From Linum tenue (Eukaryota > Streptophyta > Magnoliopsida > Malpighiales > Linaceae), in NCBI GenBank assembly GCA_946122785.1, contig CAMGYJ010000006.1, positions 66,837,676 to 66,901,675 on the forward strand: a stretch of DNA of 64,000 nt, read 5' to 3'. The notes below the pieces were generated by a model. It worked only from the letters and a program-made list of their open reading frames with translations. It did no database searches and was not told the DNA's origin. Of this stretch, positions 47,437 through 58,175 are shown piece by piece; the stretch's first letter is position 1; every line of letters begins with the position of its first letter. A program made the translations under genes and the position numbers.

Positions 47437-48244
47437 CAATGTTGTCAGAACCAAACCGGAGTATCAACCGATATAATGAACGGTTCGCATTTTAATGGTT
47501 TTATCGCTATTAAACCGTTAAAATCCGTTAATGAACCGGTACTTAATAATAAAAACATTATAATTACTACACACTTCTTAAGTATAATAAACCACACGTG
47601 CATTACTATTAGTTAACAAATTTAAAACATCTACAAAGAAACACCCACTTTTGAAAGTTGCTCCATTGTATACATGAAATCCATAATTCAAAATTCTACT
47701 TATAAACCATTTCATATGTTTTTTTTGGGTAAACCATTTCATATGTTCAATCAAAGTGTAGATGAACATTTGACCGAAATAAAAGAAATTAGTTCTCAAA
47801 TATAATATGCCAATTTAGTTTATTAGAATAAACAAAAGTGAAAAAATCTAAAAAAGTCACCTAATTAATAGAAACCGCATTTCTTAAATTGTTTCCAAAT
47901 CCCAAGACTAAAATCGGCTTCCAACAAAGAAAATCGAAAAAGAAAATTTGTTTTTGATCTTTCTTCTGTTTTCGGAGGAAACAAAAAGGCAAAATCATAA
48001 ATGATATTCCAATTCCCAAAGACCCAGCGAATAATCCGACGCGTATCTCCAGTTTCTTCTGAATGGGCTGTTAGAGGGATTCAAACCGGCTGCCCGGTTT
48101 TAACGCTTCGAATGGTTAAGCGTTCAAACCGTTAACCGGCCGGTCAGTTCAACCGAAGCGTTTTTATAGCTGTTCCGAGCCGGATTGGTAGTCGGGTCCC
48201 GGTTTTGCCGGCTCGACCGGTTCGGCTCGGTTTTAACAACACTG
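47437..48244. mobile_element. hAT-type MITE, 8-bp duplication CTAATTCC, nested in the Helitron
   Basis: Left end CAATGTTGTCAGAACC; right end reverse-complemented CAGTGTTGTTAAAACC. Perfect 8-bp duplications CTAATTCC lie at 47429-47436 and 48245-48252. It is the closest relative in the window of the 34141-35945 element. It interrupts another repeat whose left part (47371-47428, GGGGTGGGCATTCGG) and right part (from 48253, CCCGAACCGAATC) face each other across it. Confidence 0.93.
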
Positions 48245-48435
48245 CTAATTCCAGCTATAACCCAAACAATCCCGAACCGAATCATAACTCGGTTCGGTTC
48301 TTTCTCCAAACCCGAAGATGGAAGCTGTTTGCGTTTTGGCCACTTGACTCCTGCGTTTTGTGGACACCTATTTGGAAAAAACGACAACTCTCTAGGCCTA
48401 TCTTCTTATTTCTCCCCTTGACTCCTCAGATGCAC

Positions 48436-48459
48436 TCACTCTCTCTCTCTCTCTCTCTC
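48436..48459. repeat. (CT)n microsatellite
   Basis: About eleven CT units (CACTCTCTCTC...), of the kind common in plant 5' leaders. Confidence 0.9.
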
Positions 48460-48469
48460 CAACCAACAA

Positions 48470-48900
48470 ACGATGTAGCGACGGCGAGCACAAGGTAGAG
48501 CTTGAAGCAGAGCACAACAGAGCTGCACGACGACGGATGGTAGAGATCTCTCCTCCTTCTCCGGTCTCGAAGCGGCGTAGATCATTAAGGGTTCAAAAAG
48601 GAAGAAAGTAAATCGGCGGACGACGGCAGTTGGCAACGGCGATTGAAGACAGCGTTGGTAACAACTTCGGTGGACGACGATGAAGGTTCGTATAGCTTTA
48701 GATCTAAACATGCATGTCATTTTTTTGCATACTTTATATCTTTCGAGGCTCCAGCTTCAAATCTTCAATAGCATCGTCTTAGTCTCTGTTTCTGTTTTCA
48801 ATTCAGGACTTCAGGTGGAGAAGAGGGCGCTGCGGCGGGGAAGAGAAAGCGGCGAAGAAAGGTCGATACCGGCGGACGGCGGCGAAGGACGGCGGTGAAA
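48470..48900 (+). other. Possible captured host exon-intron-exon fragment in the Helitron
   Basis: A GC-rich block (48470-48682) ends in GATGAAGGTTCG. It is followed by an AT/T-rich stretch closing with TTTTCAATTCAG (48806) and a second GC-rich block (GGCGGCGAAG-like codons). The alternation looks like exon, intron, exon picked up from a gene, which Helitrons commonly do. No protein could be recognised. Confidence 0.35.
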
Positions 48901-49369
48901 GGTTGATGCTGTCGATCGTTCGAATTGCAAGGATGATGGATAGCTGGTGTGTGGTGGCTGCCCGCTGCGCTGCCTGTGAGAGATGAGAAGAGAGCTGCAG
49001 CTGCTGCCTCTCTCGTTCAATTCATTAGGTTTAGGGTTGGGATTTGGACTTCATTTGGGATTTGGGGTGAGTTGAGTGTTTGGATTTTATTTGGGCTGGG
49101 GTGAGTTGAGTTTATTTGGGCTTTGAGTTAAAACGCAAAGCAACATTTAAATGAGATGGAATTGTCAGAATTACCCTTCCGTGAAGCTCTCTATGGGCAG
49201 CAAATTCAAAATGCTGCAATTTGGAGTGGTGAATCTGCTTCATAAATTATATAGATACACCCAAGGGAAAAACGGGAGCCACATTTCAAATTTCCTGCAA
49301 CGAGAGTGAAAGTAGGAAGGACATTTTGGTCTTCACAATTACTTTTTTTTATTCATTAAAAAGACACGT

Positions 49370-49430
49370 ACTGGGATTCGAACCATGACCATTTTAAAGA
49401 AAAGCAAAGATCATAACCAATCACACTAAG
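49370..49430 (-). other. tRNA-like A box/B box (SINE head or tRNA relic)
   Basis: On the minus strand TAGTGTGATTGGTTA (49428-49414) matches an RNA polymerase III A box. GGTTCGAATCC (49384-49374) is a perfect B box about 30 bp downstream, followed by an A-rich tail near 49345. It does not fold into a complete tRNA, so a SINE head or pseudo-tRNA is likelier. Confidence 0.5.
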
Positions 49431-51307
49431 CACATTTGTTGTATCTTTTTAAATTAAAAATGTATAATAGCAGGGAAGAAAAAACTCTTCCCCCATTTCA
49501 AATTCTCTGCTCTATGAGCGTTTGTAGGAAGGGTAGAATATGGAGTGTCAATTTTTTTCTCTTTCCTCTGTGGAACGAGCCAACTTACCGTACACATGCG
49601 GATTTAAACGGGTCCAGGAGTGTCAATTTTTTTCTTTAAGACCTTTTATTTCTCCCTGGTGATAAAATATATATGAAAAGGCAAAAACAATACTCCTTTA
49701 TATTGCTAAAAATAAAAAATTTAACAATAAACTAATGCATGGTATCTAATGGGCTAACCGCTAACCATAAAATAAAAGAGTTGAATGAGTCTGACCTACA
49801 CGGGATTTGACCATCAAGTAAAACAAATTAACATCATTGGTTTGCCATTCTAAAACAAGCTATTTTCTCATAATATATATTATGCTATTATTTTATATCT
49901 TAGTGGCGAAAATATTATATATTTTAAAGTTATTCAATGGTTCAACCTCGACCAACCCAATTAGTCCAATTTTTATCATTTCAAATATATATTATATAAT
50001 TATTTGATATCATAATGATCAAATTATAGTGTATTTTATAGGGAATCGTTTGGTATTTGTTAGTAAAAAACTAAACAGAACGATCTATTTGGTTATTTTA
50101 AACATTAAAACGATCCTAAACATTTTCAGTTCCTTTTCAATTTTTATGGTTTTATTCTCGAATAAGTGATGTGCAAATGGCGAATTGCAGTCATCTCTTT
50201 TCTTTCACTATTTTTTATTTTCAAATAGAAAGTTTAAAAGTAAAGAATAATTAGAATTTGGCATGGGTCGGTCAAACATGCTGAATTTCAAGTTTTGTCC
50301 CGTTTGATCAAGTCTAATTTATAATCACATGGTTCCCTAATACCCGTTAAAAATCTCAATCCAAACCAGTTTTGCAGGTGAGTCTGTGTTTACCACCATT
50401 TTCTAGGGATACGACAACGACGGTTCCTATCCCAAATCGTGTTGTTCGTTCTTGATTTTCTTAGATTTTATCATGGCCTAACAAAAACCAGAAAGCACAA
50501 TGACGACAAGATGAAAGTTTTATAAAGCAAATTAATCGACCAACGGGCCGAGTAAAAGCTAGCAACGATTGTGAGATGCTCATTTCCGAAAACCGACGGG
50601 ATAGGCGATTTTTTATTCGATTCTGGAATTCGGTTTCTATAAAACTTACTCCACCTCATCATATTACCAGAAACAATATTGTTTCACAAGGTAACATGTA
50701 CTTGATTTTGGTACATAAGGCCGATTTTTTATTCAATGCATCATTCATGTCTCTTTCCTGCTAAAATTCACTATTTTTATCATGAATTTCCAAAAAAAAA
50801 CAAACTATACAACAATAAGCTATACACCCCATTAAATTATCAAATTTCCTATCTCATCTTCCTCCGGCCAACTGGCTGGGGCCACACTAGTTTGGTTAGG
50901 AGAGTCGGATCTGGCTTATTTGATCTTCATTCTTACAATTATTGGCATGCCGTTTGGGTAGCTGTAGTGTTATTTTAAGTCCATGGACTTTTGTAATCTT
51001 ATTGTAGTGGGTTGGATCCATGCTCGTGGGCTGGATTTGTATTTGGAGGCTCCGTTCTGTTGTGGTTCTGGTTTGTTGTACTAGTTTAGGTGTATTGTTA
51101 TTGTTAATTAATGTTTATGTCTTCAATGAAATCAATATGTATTGTGGTTTAGTTAGCCACCAATACTTCTTTCGGATTCACTAATCCTTTTTCTTCTCCG
51201 AAACCAACTATGAAACCAACTCTCCTCCTATTCATATACACACGCACGCGTTGCTATGATGTGATGAGAACTACTTCTCCTTGCTCTTCTTCTAACTTCT
51301 GATCGAC

Positions 51308-52690
51308 ATGGCTTCTTCTTCCTCCATTCGACAAACCGATAACACGGTTCCGCTTTCCCCTGCAAATAATAAACATGGTAAGTTTAAGTTTCATGTTTGC
51401 TTTCCTCGCCTCACTAAACATGGTGTAGAATCGAACTTAGGTTTTTTTCTTTTTTCCTTTTGAAATATCTTGGGAATGTGGTTGAGCTAGCAACTCACAT
51501 TATACCAGCAGTTACCATACGAAGCTAGCGATCATAACGTATTTTCTTGGTAACTTGAGTTCTCGTTCTGTGTTTCAATGAGGCTAGGTTTTCATTCGTT
51601 CTTGAAATATCTCCGTAACGTGGTTGAACTACCAACCCACGGTATACCATTACCAGCAATTAATATACTACTATAATTGTGATGTTTGATGTTTACAACA
51701 ATATTATACGTGTATCCTATTTATTGACCTATTGTTATACCATACCACTATATATCTTTTGTTCTATTAACCATGCACTATTCTTCAATTCTTATGGAAT
51801 TTCGTCCTCCTCAATCAGCCAAATTAATATAAATTTTTTTTTTGTGTTACCAGGAAACTCACGATTTGCATATACATTTGCGGGTAAGTACTGCAATCCA
51901 ATGATTTCCCTATATTTTTTCCTCCACTTTATTTGCTTTCTACTTAATTTCTGTCCACTAATATATAACAAGCTAAGTGTGTTCAGTGTTTGGTGGAGAT
52001 GAAGATATACACCCAGAAATTGTTTCGGCTCTGTTTTTGGCACCTTGGCTGATTCTGGGGGTGCTTGGGGACACATGGTCCGTTATTGCACTTATGAGAA
52101 CGATCAATCTCGAGTCGAAGCTGGGAACCGGTGCTTGTTATGCGATTGCTCTTGCAGTTGAACTCGTCAGTCTTTTTTCATTCATACCTTGGTGTTTCCC
52201 ACATGAGCTGCCTCGCCTGGGATCTGCTCGGAAAATCATCCTGGAGATGCTTGTTCTACAAGCTGCAATGCTTGCTAAGCATTTCCCTCAGCCTCATCAA
52301 GACCATTCTTTGGTGTATCAGCTATTGGTAGCACTGACGATATTGGTCTGCGTTCGAACAAAACACGGATTCGTTTTCATGGATGTCTATTTCGGAGATG
52401 TCTTCTGGGCGATCGTGGCGGAGAGTTTGATTTATTGGACACCGCTTTGGGGCTCGGTTCTCTTCTATCTGTGTTTTGTCGGCTACATATTCTGGACTTC
52501 CGGCGAGAATAATACAACCGGCGGTAACGACCAATCGTCTGCTGATCAAGTACCTATTCCTAAAGCAATTGAAGAAAATCTGGCAACAGAACAAGTCTCT
52601 TCAAAACAGAAGGAGGAGGAGGATGTTCAACTAGTGCAACAAAAGGAATCCGAACAAATTACCGTAACAATAGTGACACCAAATAGTTAG
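51308..52690 (+). CDS. Gene B2: unrecognised multi-pass membrane protein (267 aa, 3 exons)
   Basis: Same architecture as B1: exons 51308-51377, 51854-51883 and 51987-52690 (804 nt), all GT-AG and in phase. It shares with B3, against B1, LGVLGDTW, ALMRTI, GTGACYAIALAVELV and the shorter VCVRTK. Private differences include YFGDVF where B1 and B3 have YLRDVF, and GGNDQ where they have GGDGQ. All hydrophobic segments and the acidic tail are kept. Because the frame, splice sites and 30-nt exon are intact, it is a candidate functional gene even though its partner A2 is destroyed. Confidence 0.8.
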
Positions 52691-52812
52691 GCTAGCGACA
52701 ATTTAGATTATATAGAAAGATGATTGACATTATATTTATTTTTCATAAAATAATGTACTCTTTAGATATCTATTGATTTTATCTATACTTATTACTTACA
52801 TTTACATATGCA

Positions 52813-53869
52813 AGGGTTAATAGCATTTTGTACCCCTATACTTTGGTAAATTAACAAATGTACCTCTCAACTATATTTTTGCATAAACATACCTTTCTAA
52901 TATTAAATCGTAATAAGTTTACCCCTCCATCTAATTACCCGTTAAGTGACCATTAAATAGACTGAGAAATGACCCAATTGACCCTCATTTAATCCTAATT
53001 TCAATTTTAATTATTTTATTACTTATTTCTAAGAGAGAAATTAATTAGAAAAAACAAAACCCTAAACTAACTCTCCCCTGACGCCTGCTTCCTCCGCCGC
53101 CAAACCCCCATCCACCTCCCTTCTTTCCAATCCTCTTCCCCTTTCCAAACCCTACGCCTCAACCCCTCTTCCTCCCCTGTTTCCTTCCGCAATCTCACGA
53201 ATTGACAATCTCTTGCTGTTTGTTCCTTCTGTCTTGCTCGGCAGTGACGACGACGGCGGAATCAAACGATAACCTGCCTCCGGCGGCGGTGGGGGATGAG
53301 AGGACGACGGAAGGGTGGAGGTGCCCTCTGACGGGGACAATGCAGGGGACAAGAACATGGTAGAGGCGATGATGGTGCTGGCGGAGGCGTGGAGGTTGCT
53401 GGAGAGCTTGTCGAAGAACCTGGCGGTGGCGATCCAGGACGTGAGGATTTCGAGGTCGGTGGTTTCAAGGTTTTTGGAGCTGGAGAAGTTGGTATGATGC
53501 GGTGGCTGCTTCAGTAGGTGCGTTCAAGGAGAGGTTGCTAGTAGATGATTTGTTATTGGCGGCGGAGGAGCAGAGGAAGCAGGCGGCGAGGAAGCAGGCG
53601 CCAGAGGAGATTTAGGATTTTGTTTTTCTAATTAATTGATCTCTTGGACATATATAATAAAATATAAAATAGTTAAAACTGAAACCATGACTAAATGAGG
53701 GGCAATTGGGTAATTACTCGGTCTATTTAACGATCACTTAATGGATAATTAGATGGAGGGGTAAATTTGTTACAATTTAATATTAGAAGGGTATGTTCGT
53801 GCACAAATTTAGTAGAGGGTACGTTTATTAATATATCAAGGTAGAGGGGTACGAAATGCTATTAACCTT
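52813..53869. mobile_element. Mutator-like element with long TIRs carrying a GC-rich insert (Pack-MULE-like)
   Basis: Arms 52813-52996 and 53688-53869 are about 183-bp imperfect inverted repeats (left AGGGTTAATAGCATTTTG; right reverse-complemented AAGGTTAATAGCATTTCG). Flanking direct repeats ATATGCA lie at 52806-52812 and 53870-53876 (seven exact bases; degraded nine-base duplication possible). Units 1 and 3 lack the element at the matching place. The central part (53070-53620) is GC-rich and gene-like against the AT-rich arms, which is how Mutator elements look after capturing host gene fragments. Confidence 0.85.
53220..53620 (+). other. Captured gene-like fragment inside the Mutator-like element
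   Basis: The + strand contains a helical, charged frame (MMVLAEAWRLLESLSKNLAV, then RISRSVVSRFLELEKLV) that stops at 53497, and further GAGGAGCAGAGGAAGC-type codons to about 53615. I do not recognise the source gene. Its composition contrasts sharply with the element arms. Confidence 0.5.
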
Positions 53870-53876
53870 ATATGCA

Positions 53877-54322
53877 ATGACGGAGCCACTTGGCAAGCCA
53901 AGGGAGGTCCTCTGCAGCACTTTGGCTCCAAAATGTAGTAGTAACCCATAAATATATAGTAATAACATTTTTACACAATTGTGGGTTGAACACAAGTTCT
54001 TCCTATTAGTGTAAATAATTTTACAGAAAATAATATTTTGTGATCTCTACTTAAAACTCAAAACTTAGTGGTGTCTATTGCTACGCGCTGTTGTCATATC
54101 AAGTGTTGAAAAAGCCGTTAATGCAGTGAACAACATGACACTTCAAAATCATATAAGTGATGAAATTATTAATCATTTATCGGTGTAATTTGAAAATGAC
54201 ATTCACTCATAATTTGTAAGATGAGCCTACTTTAGAATGTTTTTAGAATATGAAACCACCTTCTAAAACTTCACGTAGACCTATCTTAAATGAATTTCTG
54301 ATTAAGCCACTGTATATATGAA
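53877..54322. other. 3' flank of B2, shared with units 1 and 3
   Basis: Alignable with 40690-41095 and 60400-60890. Ends at TATATATGAATG, where it is joined to GGGCTAGGTGGCATG of the gene A 3' end, the unit 2/unit 3 junction. Confidence 0.8.
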
Positions 54323-55233
54323 TGGGCTAGGTGGCATGCGGTTTGGGTAGCTGTAGTGTTATTTTACTGGATGGCTAAACGTCGCCCTAGTTTTACTATC
54401 ATCACCCTAATTTTAAAGTTAAAATTACTAAATTATCCTTTATTATTCAAATCAAATAAGTAAACAACCCAATAACTACGCTCGACACCGTATGACTAAA
54501 GCCCTAAATCACTACTTGATTTTTCCTTCTTTATTCCTCTTCCATCAATGGAGTTCAGACGGCGAGAATTAACTGGCGGAGGAGACGAGAAGATTCATAG
54601 CAAAGGAGGAGAGTTACTCCGGTTCGGTACCTGAAGCCCAAGACATGAAGCCGGAGGCCGATCGGGAGAAGTTAGGTTGAGAGCAAAGATCGAAACTCCG
54701 GAATTCAACCTGATCTCGCTTTGATTGGTGGATGCTGATGTTTGGCGAAGGAATTCAGTAGGGTTTTGATGAGGAAGCATAGGGCGAGGTAGGAGGCGGA
54801 GATGAATCTGCTGAGGATGGAGAAATAGGCGACTTATGTTTTGGGGACTGGAAATGGGACAAGAGTATGCAGAGATACATGAAAAATTAGTCTCCATACA
54901 AGCCAATCAAAAGATCACTGCCTGCTGGAAAGCTCTCAGCCTGCAACGGGACTCCATCATTTGGTATTTGTTCTGGAACGGGAAATGGAGAGGTGAGAGA
55001 GAAGACTTGCAACGTCAAACTGGCGGATGAGTTTTGTTTGTTAAAATAATTTATTTTTTAACAATAAATAAAAAAAAGATAAAGTTGTAATTTTCAAGTT
55101 AGGGCGATTATAATTAGGGCGATAATTAGCAATCCTTAAGTCCATGGACTTTTGTAATCTTATTGTAGTGGATTAGATCTATGCTCGTGGGCTGGATTTG
55201 TATTTGGAGGCTCTATTCTGTTGTGGTTCTGGT
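54323..55233 (+). pseudogene. Gene A3 remnant: only the 3' end and UTR, interrupted
   Basis: 54323-54366 matches the last codon, stop and early 3' UTR of A1 (GGGCTAGGTGGCATGCGG). After a 769-bp insertion the UTR continues at 55136 (TTAAGTCCATGGACTTTTG) to 55233, where a hAT element interrupts it. A few bases follow (55666-55677), and the alignment resumes near 58176 (CTTCAATGAAATCAATATG) directly upstream of B3. All of the A coding body is absent, so unit 3 has no gene A. Confidence 0.88.
54367..55135. mobile_element. PIF/Harbinger-like element, TTA duplication
   Basis: The insertion splits TTATTTTAAGTCC of the A3 3' UTR, known intact in A1 (38190) and A2 (50970), with 3-bp TTA repeats at 54364-54366 and 55136-55138. 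The terminal regions are imperfect inverted repeats of about 50 bp (left CTGGATGGCTAAACGTCGCC; right reverse-complemented GGATTGCTAATTATCGCC). The central part (about 54540-54880) is more GC-rich. No transposase was seen. Confidence 0.75.
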
Positions 55234-55665
55234 TAGGGCTAGCTATTTGGACCGGGACCGGATGAAAAACCGGAAACCGGACCGTATAACCCGGACCGGG
55301 ACCGTATAGTAAACAATCCAATCCAATCTTTGGGCTTAGATTTGAGGTAAAAAACCGGATAAAGACCGGATAAGAGAGCTCAACACCCAAAACTTAAGGG
55401 TGATTTGCATAAACGGTCACAAACCTTTACACTTAGTACAAAACTTTACCAACTCCTCACCCTTTTAGGCCTTAGGCCACTCAAATTCCCACAATCTCAA
55501 TATAAAATCAAGACCGAATTGGGACCGGATCGGGTCAAGACCGGACCGGATCAAGACCGGACTGTATCCAATCCAATCTTCGGTCCTTATATTTTCAAAA
55601 AAAACCGGACTGGACCGGATCAATTTGGGCCAATTTAACCGGACCGGACCGTATAGCCACCCCTA
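55234..55665. mobile_element. hAT-type MITE, 8-bp duplication GTTCTGGT, empty site in paralogues
   Basis: Left end TAGGGCTAGCTAT; right end reverse-complemented TAGGGGTGGCTAT. Perfect 8-bp duplications GTTCTGGT lie at 55226-55233 and 55666-55673. The paralogous sequences at about 38283 and 51066 contain one copy (GGTTCTGGTTTGTTG) and no insert. The interior is rich in GGACCGG words. Confidence 0.93.
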
Positions 55666-55677
55666 GTTCTGGTTTGT

Positions 55678-56314
55678 AAGGGTGGAAGGCGGTGCGGTTG
55701 TGGTTAACCGCACCGTATTTTGTGGTTAACCACAACCATAAAACACTGATAACACTAACCACTGCGGTGCAGTGCGGTTTAATTGCGGTTAATCATAAAA
55801 ATTCATTTTTGAATATACTAAACAAAACCATTGTTGCCTTCTATTAATCAGTTCATCTTTTTAACCGGAATATACAAAAGAAAAGTCATGATTACATTAT
55901 AATATTTTTTCATAAACTAGTTCCAAAAGAAAGTTAGTAACATTATAAGCTGCATTCTATTCTATCTTATTTACTTTGAGTACTTGAAATTTTTATAAAT
56001 TAAAATAATAAAATAATTTATAGACATGAGTGAGAATGAGGATGGGCTCATGGGCATACATGCTCATTTTTCTTTGAACATGGCCTGTGAGAATTGCTGG
56101 GCTTGGTAAGTTGTGAATTAAATGTTTATGAGATAGTGTGGTTATTTGTGGTTTTTGCGGTTTAACCGCTGAACCACTAACCACAAAAATCATCACTTTG
56201 CTAACCACAACTAAACCACTAACCATAAATTGCGGTTAGTGGTTAACCAAATCATGTGCGGTTCGGTGTGGTTTGCGGATTAACCGCAAACCACAAACCA
56301 AACTTCCACCCCTA
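55678..56314. mobile_element. TAGGG-type terminal-inverted-repeat element
   Basis: Left AAGGGTGGAAGGCGGTGCGG, right reverse-complemented TAGGGGTGGAAGTTTGG, with GGTTAACCGC / GCGGTTAACC words inside each end. It begins only four bases after the previous element's duplication. No matching flank duplication was found, so its right boundary may have been rearranged. Confidence 0.65.
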
Positions 56315-58175
56315 ATGGTAAGTGGAGAAATTAATTTCTTACTAATTACTCTATCTAAAGACATTTACAAATATTACATGTAATTTTACCTATATTTATA
56401 ACTACTACCACTAACGTGGCTCCGACACTGCATGTTATGTTTCTTAATTAAAAGTATAATTTAATTATTTATATTGAAAAAAAATACTATCTCTATAATT
56501 TTTTTGTCTAATGGTATAGTCTACAATTACAAACCATTCATACAATGGTTGTGATAAATTTATCCAACTAATGATCCTTATAGCTAAATGATTTAGATAT
56601 ACATAATGTTTTTAGTAAGATGAATGGAAACTACATAGGTAAAGAATTCCCAACATCTAGCAACAGTTGGCTCTTGCTACTAGATCTGACAATTGGGCCG
56701 GTTGGGTAATTTCGGGTCAAATATTGACCCAATTCATCAAGTTTTGGGTTGCGTTACAGGTCGTTTCGGGTTATGAGCTCCAGGACTGTTAATGAGTCGA
56801 GCTATTCACGAACGACTCGATCTCCAATTCCAGAAAAGCTCGTTCGATTCAATAAAAGCTCTAGCCTTGTTCAGCTCGCGAGGCTCGTGAACTAGCTCGA
56901 TTAGGTGACTTGTTGAGTTCGACTCATGAACTACCTCAATTTGAGCGCATGAGATGTCTCAACAGTTTAACTAGCGAGCCAACTTTGTTGCAACTTATGA
57001 GAAAATCAATCTATATCTCATGGGTTGGTTTGTTAATGATGCATATATTTATTAAATTGTATATTTCACCTCATGTGATGTTTAATAATTTAAGTATGTG
57101 AACAAATATGTCTCATATATGACATGAAGATCAATTAATCACATGTATCATATGTGACATATAAGTATTAGGGTATTTAATTCATAAATTATCTTAGGGT
57201 TGAGCTCGAGCCAAAATTTTGATCTTAATGATGAGCCAAGATTCAATAATTGAGCTGACTCGTATTTAGCCCGACTCAACTCGTTCTAAACGAGTCGAGC
57301 TCGAGTTCGGCTTATTTATAAATGAACCAAATCTGAAAAAGCAAAGCTCGGTTCGGCTCGGCTCATTAACATCCTTATTGAGCTCTCTCATAAACAATAT
57401 CAAACATGCTTAATATGTTGTTAAAGAACACAAATATTTACATATGCATGACAACAGTTTACCTAAAGGCTAAAACATGTCAATTAACATATTCTCAAAT
57501 CTTTTCATGCTAATGAAATGAAATATAATTGCACAAGACAAATTGTCAGAAAACAATCACAAGACTAATACTACTACAAGAAACACATGATATTTGATTA
57601 TCCTTAATTCCAAGCATGTCTTTCAAATCATTGTGAATTTTTATAAATATCTCACCAATTTATAAGTGATTTTATCATTCTTGGAGTGACATATGAAATG
57701 GAACGAGTCTAACGGGTCAACCCGCTAACCCACTCAACCGACCCAAAAATCACGAGTTAATTGGGTTCGGGTCATTCGGATATCGACTTATGAAGCTTTC
57801 TATTTTTTGGACGGATCAGATTGGGTCAACGGATCGAATCATAATTAAAATTTATGTAAAATAAATAATTGTAATTTGACGGTTTACCCATACATAAACA
57901 TCCCTATGTATTAACACTAAGCCACTAACTTCTATAAATATTTGGAGCACCATAAATAAACTAATTAAAACAAATTAAAAATAGCATATAATTGAAACTT
58001 TGAGACCATGATTCTGCTTGATATTCTTTTCATGGAACAATGGCAAAAAAAAGTACAAAGAATACAAAGTGAAGAGAAGTAACGGCAACTGGCAATAAAA
58101 AAATAAAGAAAACAAAAAACTAAAGAGAACCGGCAATCACCTATTATTTATGGACAGCAGCAAGGGTACGGTATA
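56315..58175. other. Replacement block with nested degenerate repeats
   Basis: This DNA replaces roughly 100 bp of paralogous A-B spacer. A probable inner element spans about 56780-57380 (ends GGACTGTTAATGAGTCGAGC and GCTCGGCTCATTAACATCC) with near-duplicate flanks ATGAGCTC/TTGAGCTC. It lies inside a larger repeat with GGGTTGGG / GGGTCAACCCG words (56690-57840). No genes were seen. Confidence 0.5.

Larger units (their letters stand above)
44080..50890 (+). mobile_element. Non-autonomous Helitron, 6.8 kb, inside gene A2
   Basis: It starts TCTACACATAATATA (5' TC) and ends CACACTAG (3' CTRR). It is inserted between A and T of the host site with no target duplication. The intact site is in A1 (CCTATATTTGGTTAGG near 37700). 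The 3' hairpin is CCGGCC-AACT-GGCTGG at 50864-50879, eleven bases before the end, with one G-T pair. These are the defining Helitron features. No Rep or helicase frame was found. It carries a LINE fragment, a hAT element, a tRNA-like sequence and possible exon-like host fragments. Confidence 0.9.
43692..50960 (+). pseudogene. Gene A2: disrupted copy of A1
   Basis: The 5' part (43692-44079) is nearly identical to A1 and would encode the first ~129 residues. A 6.8-kb Helitron then interrupts the codon after GCTTCCTATA. Coding sequence resumes at 50891 (TTTGGTTAGGAGAGTCGG), but after about 58 bases it jumps from ATTGGCATG directly to CCGTTTGGG of the 3' UTR. About 420 bp, including the C-terminal third, is missing. 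A1 has TGGCATG at both deletion edges, so the loss occurred between 7-bp direct repeats. The product of the first part would end at a stop a few codons into the Helitron. Clearly non-functional as gene A. Confidence 0.93.

Noticed and set aside
49370..49430. A true tRNA gene on the minus strand
   Set aside because: The A and B boxes are present, but the acceptor and anticodon stems do not pair into a full cloverleaf.
55678..56314. Perfect target duplication for the GGTTAACCGC element
   Set aside because: Bases on the two sides (TGGTTTGT and ATGGTAAG) do not match, so no duplication is claimed.
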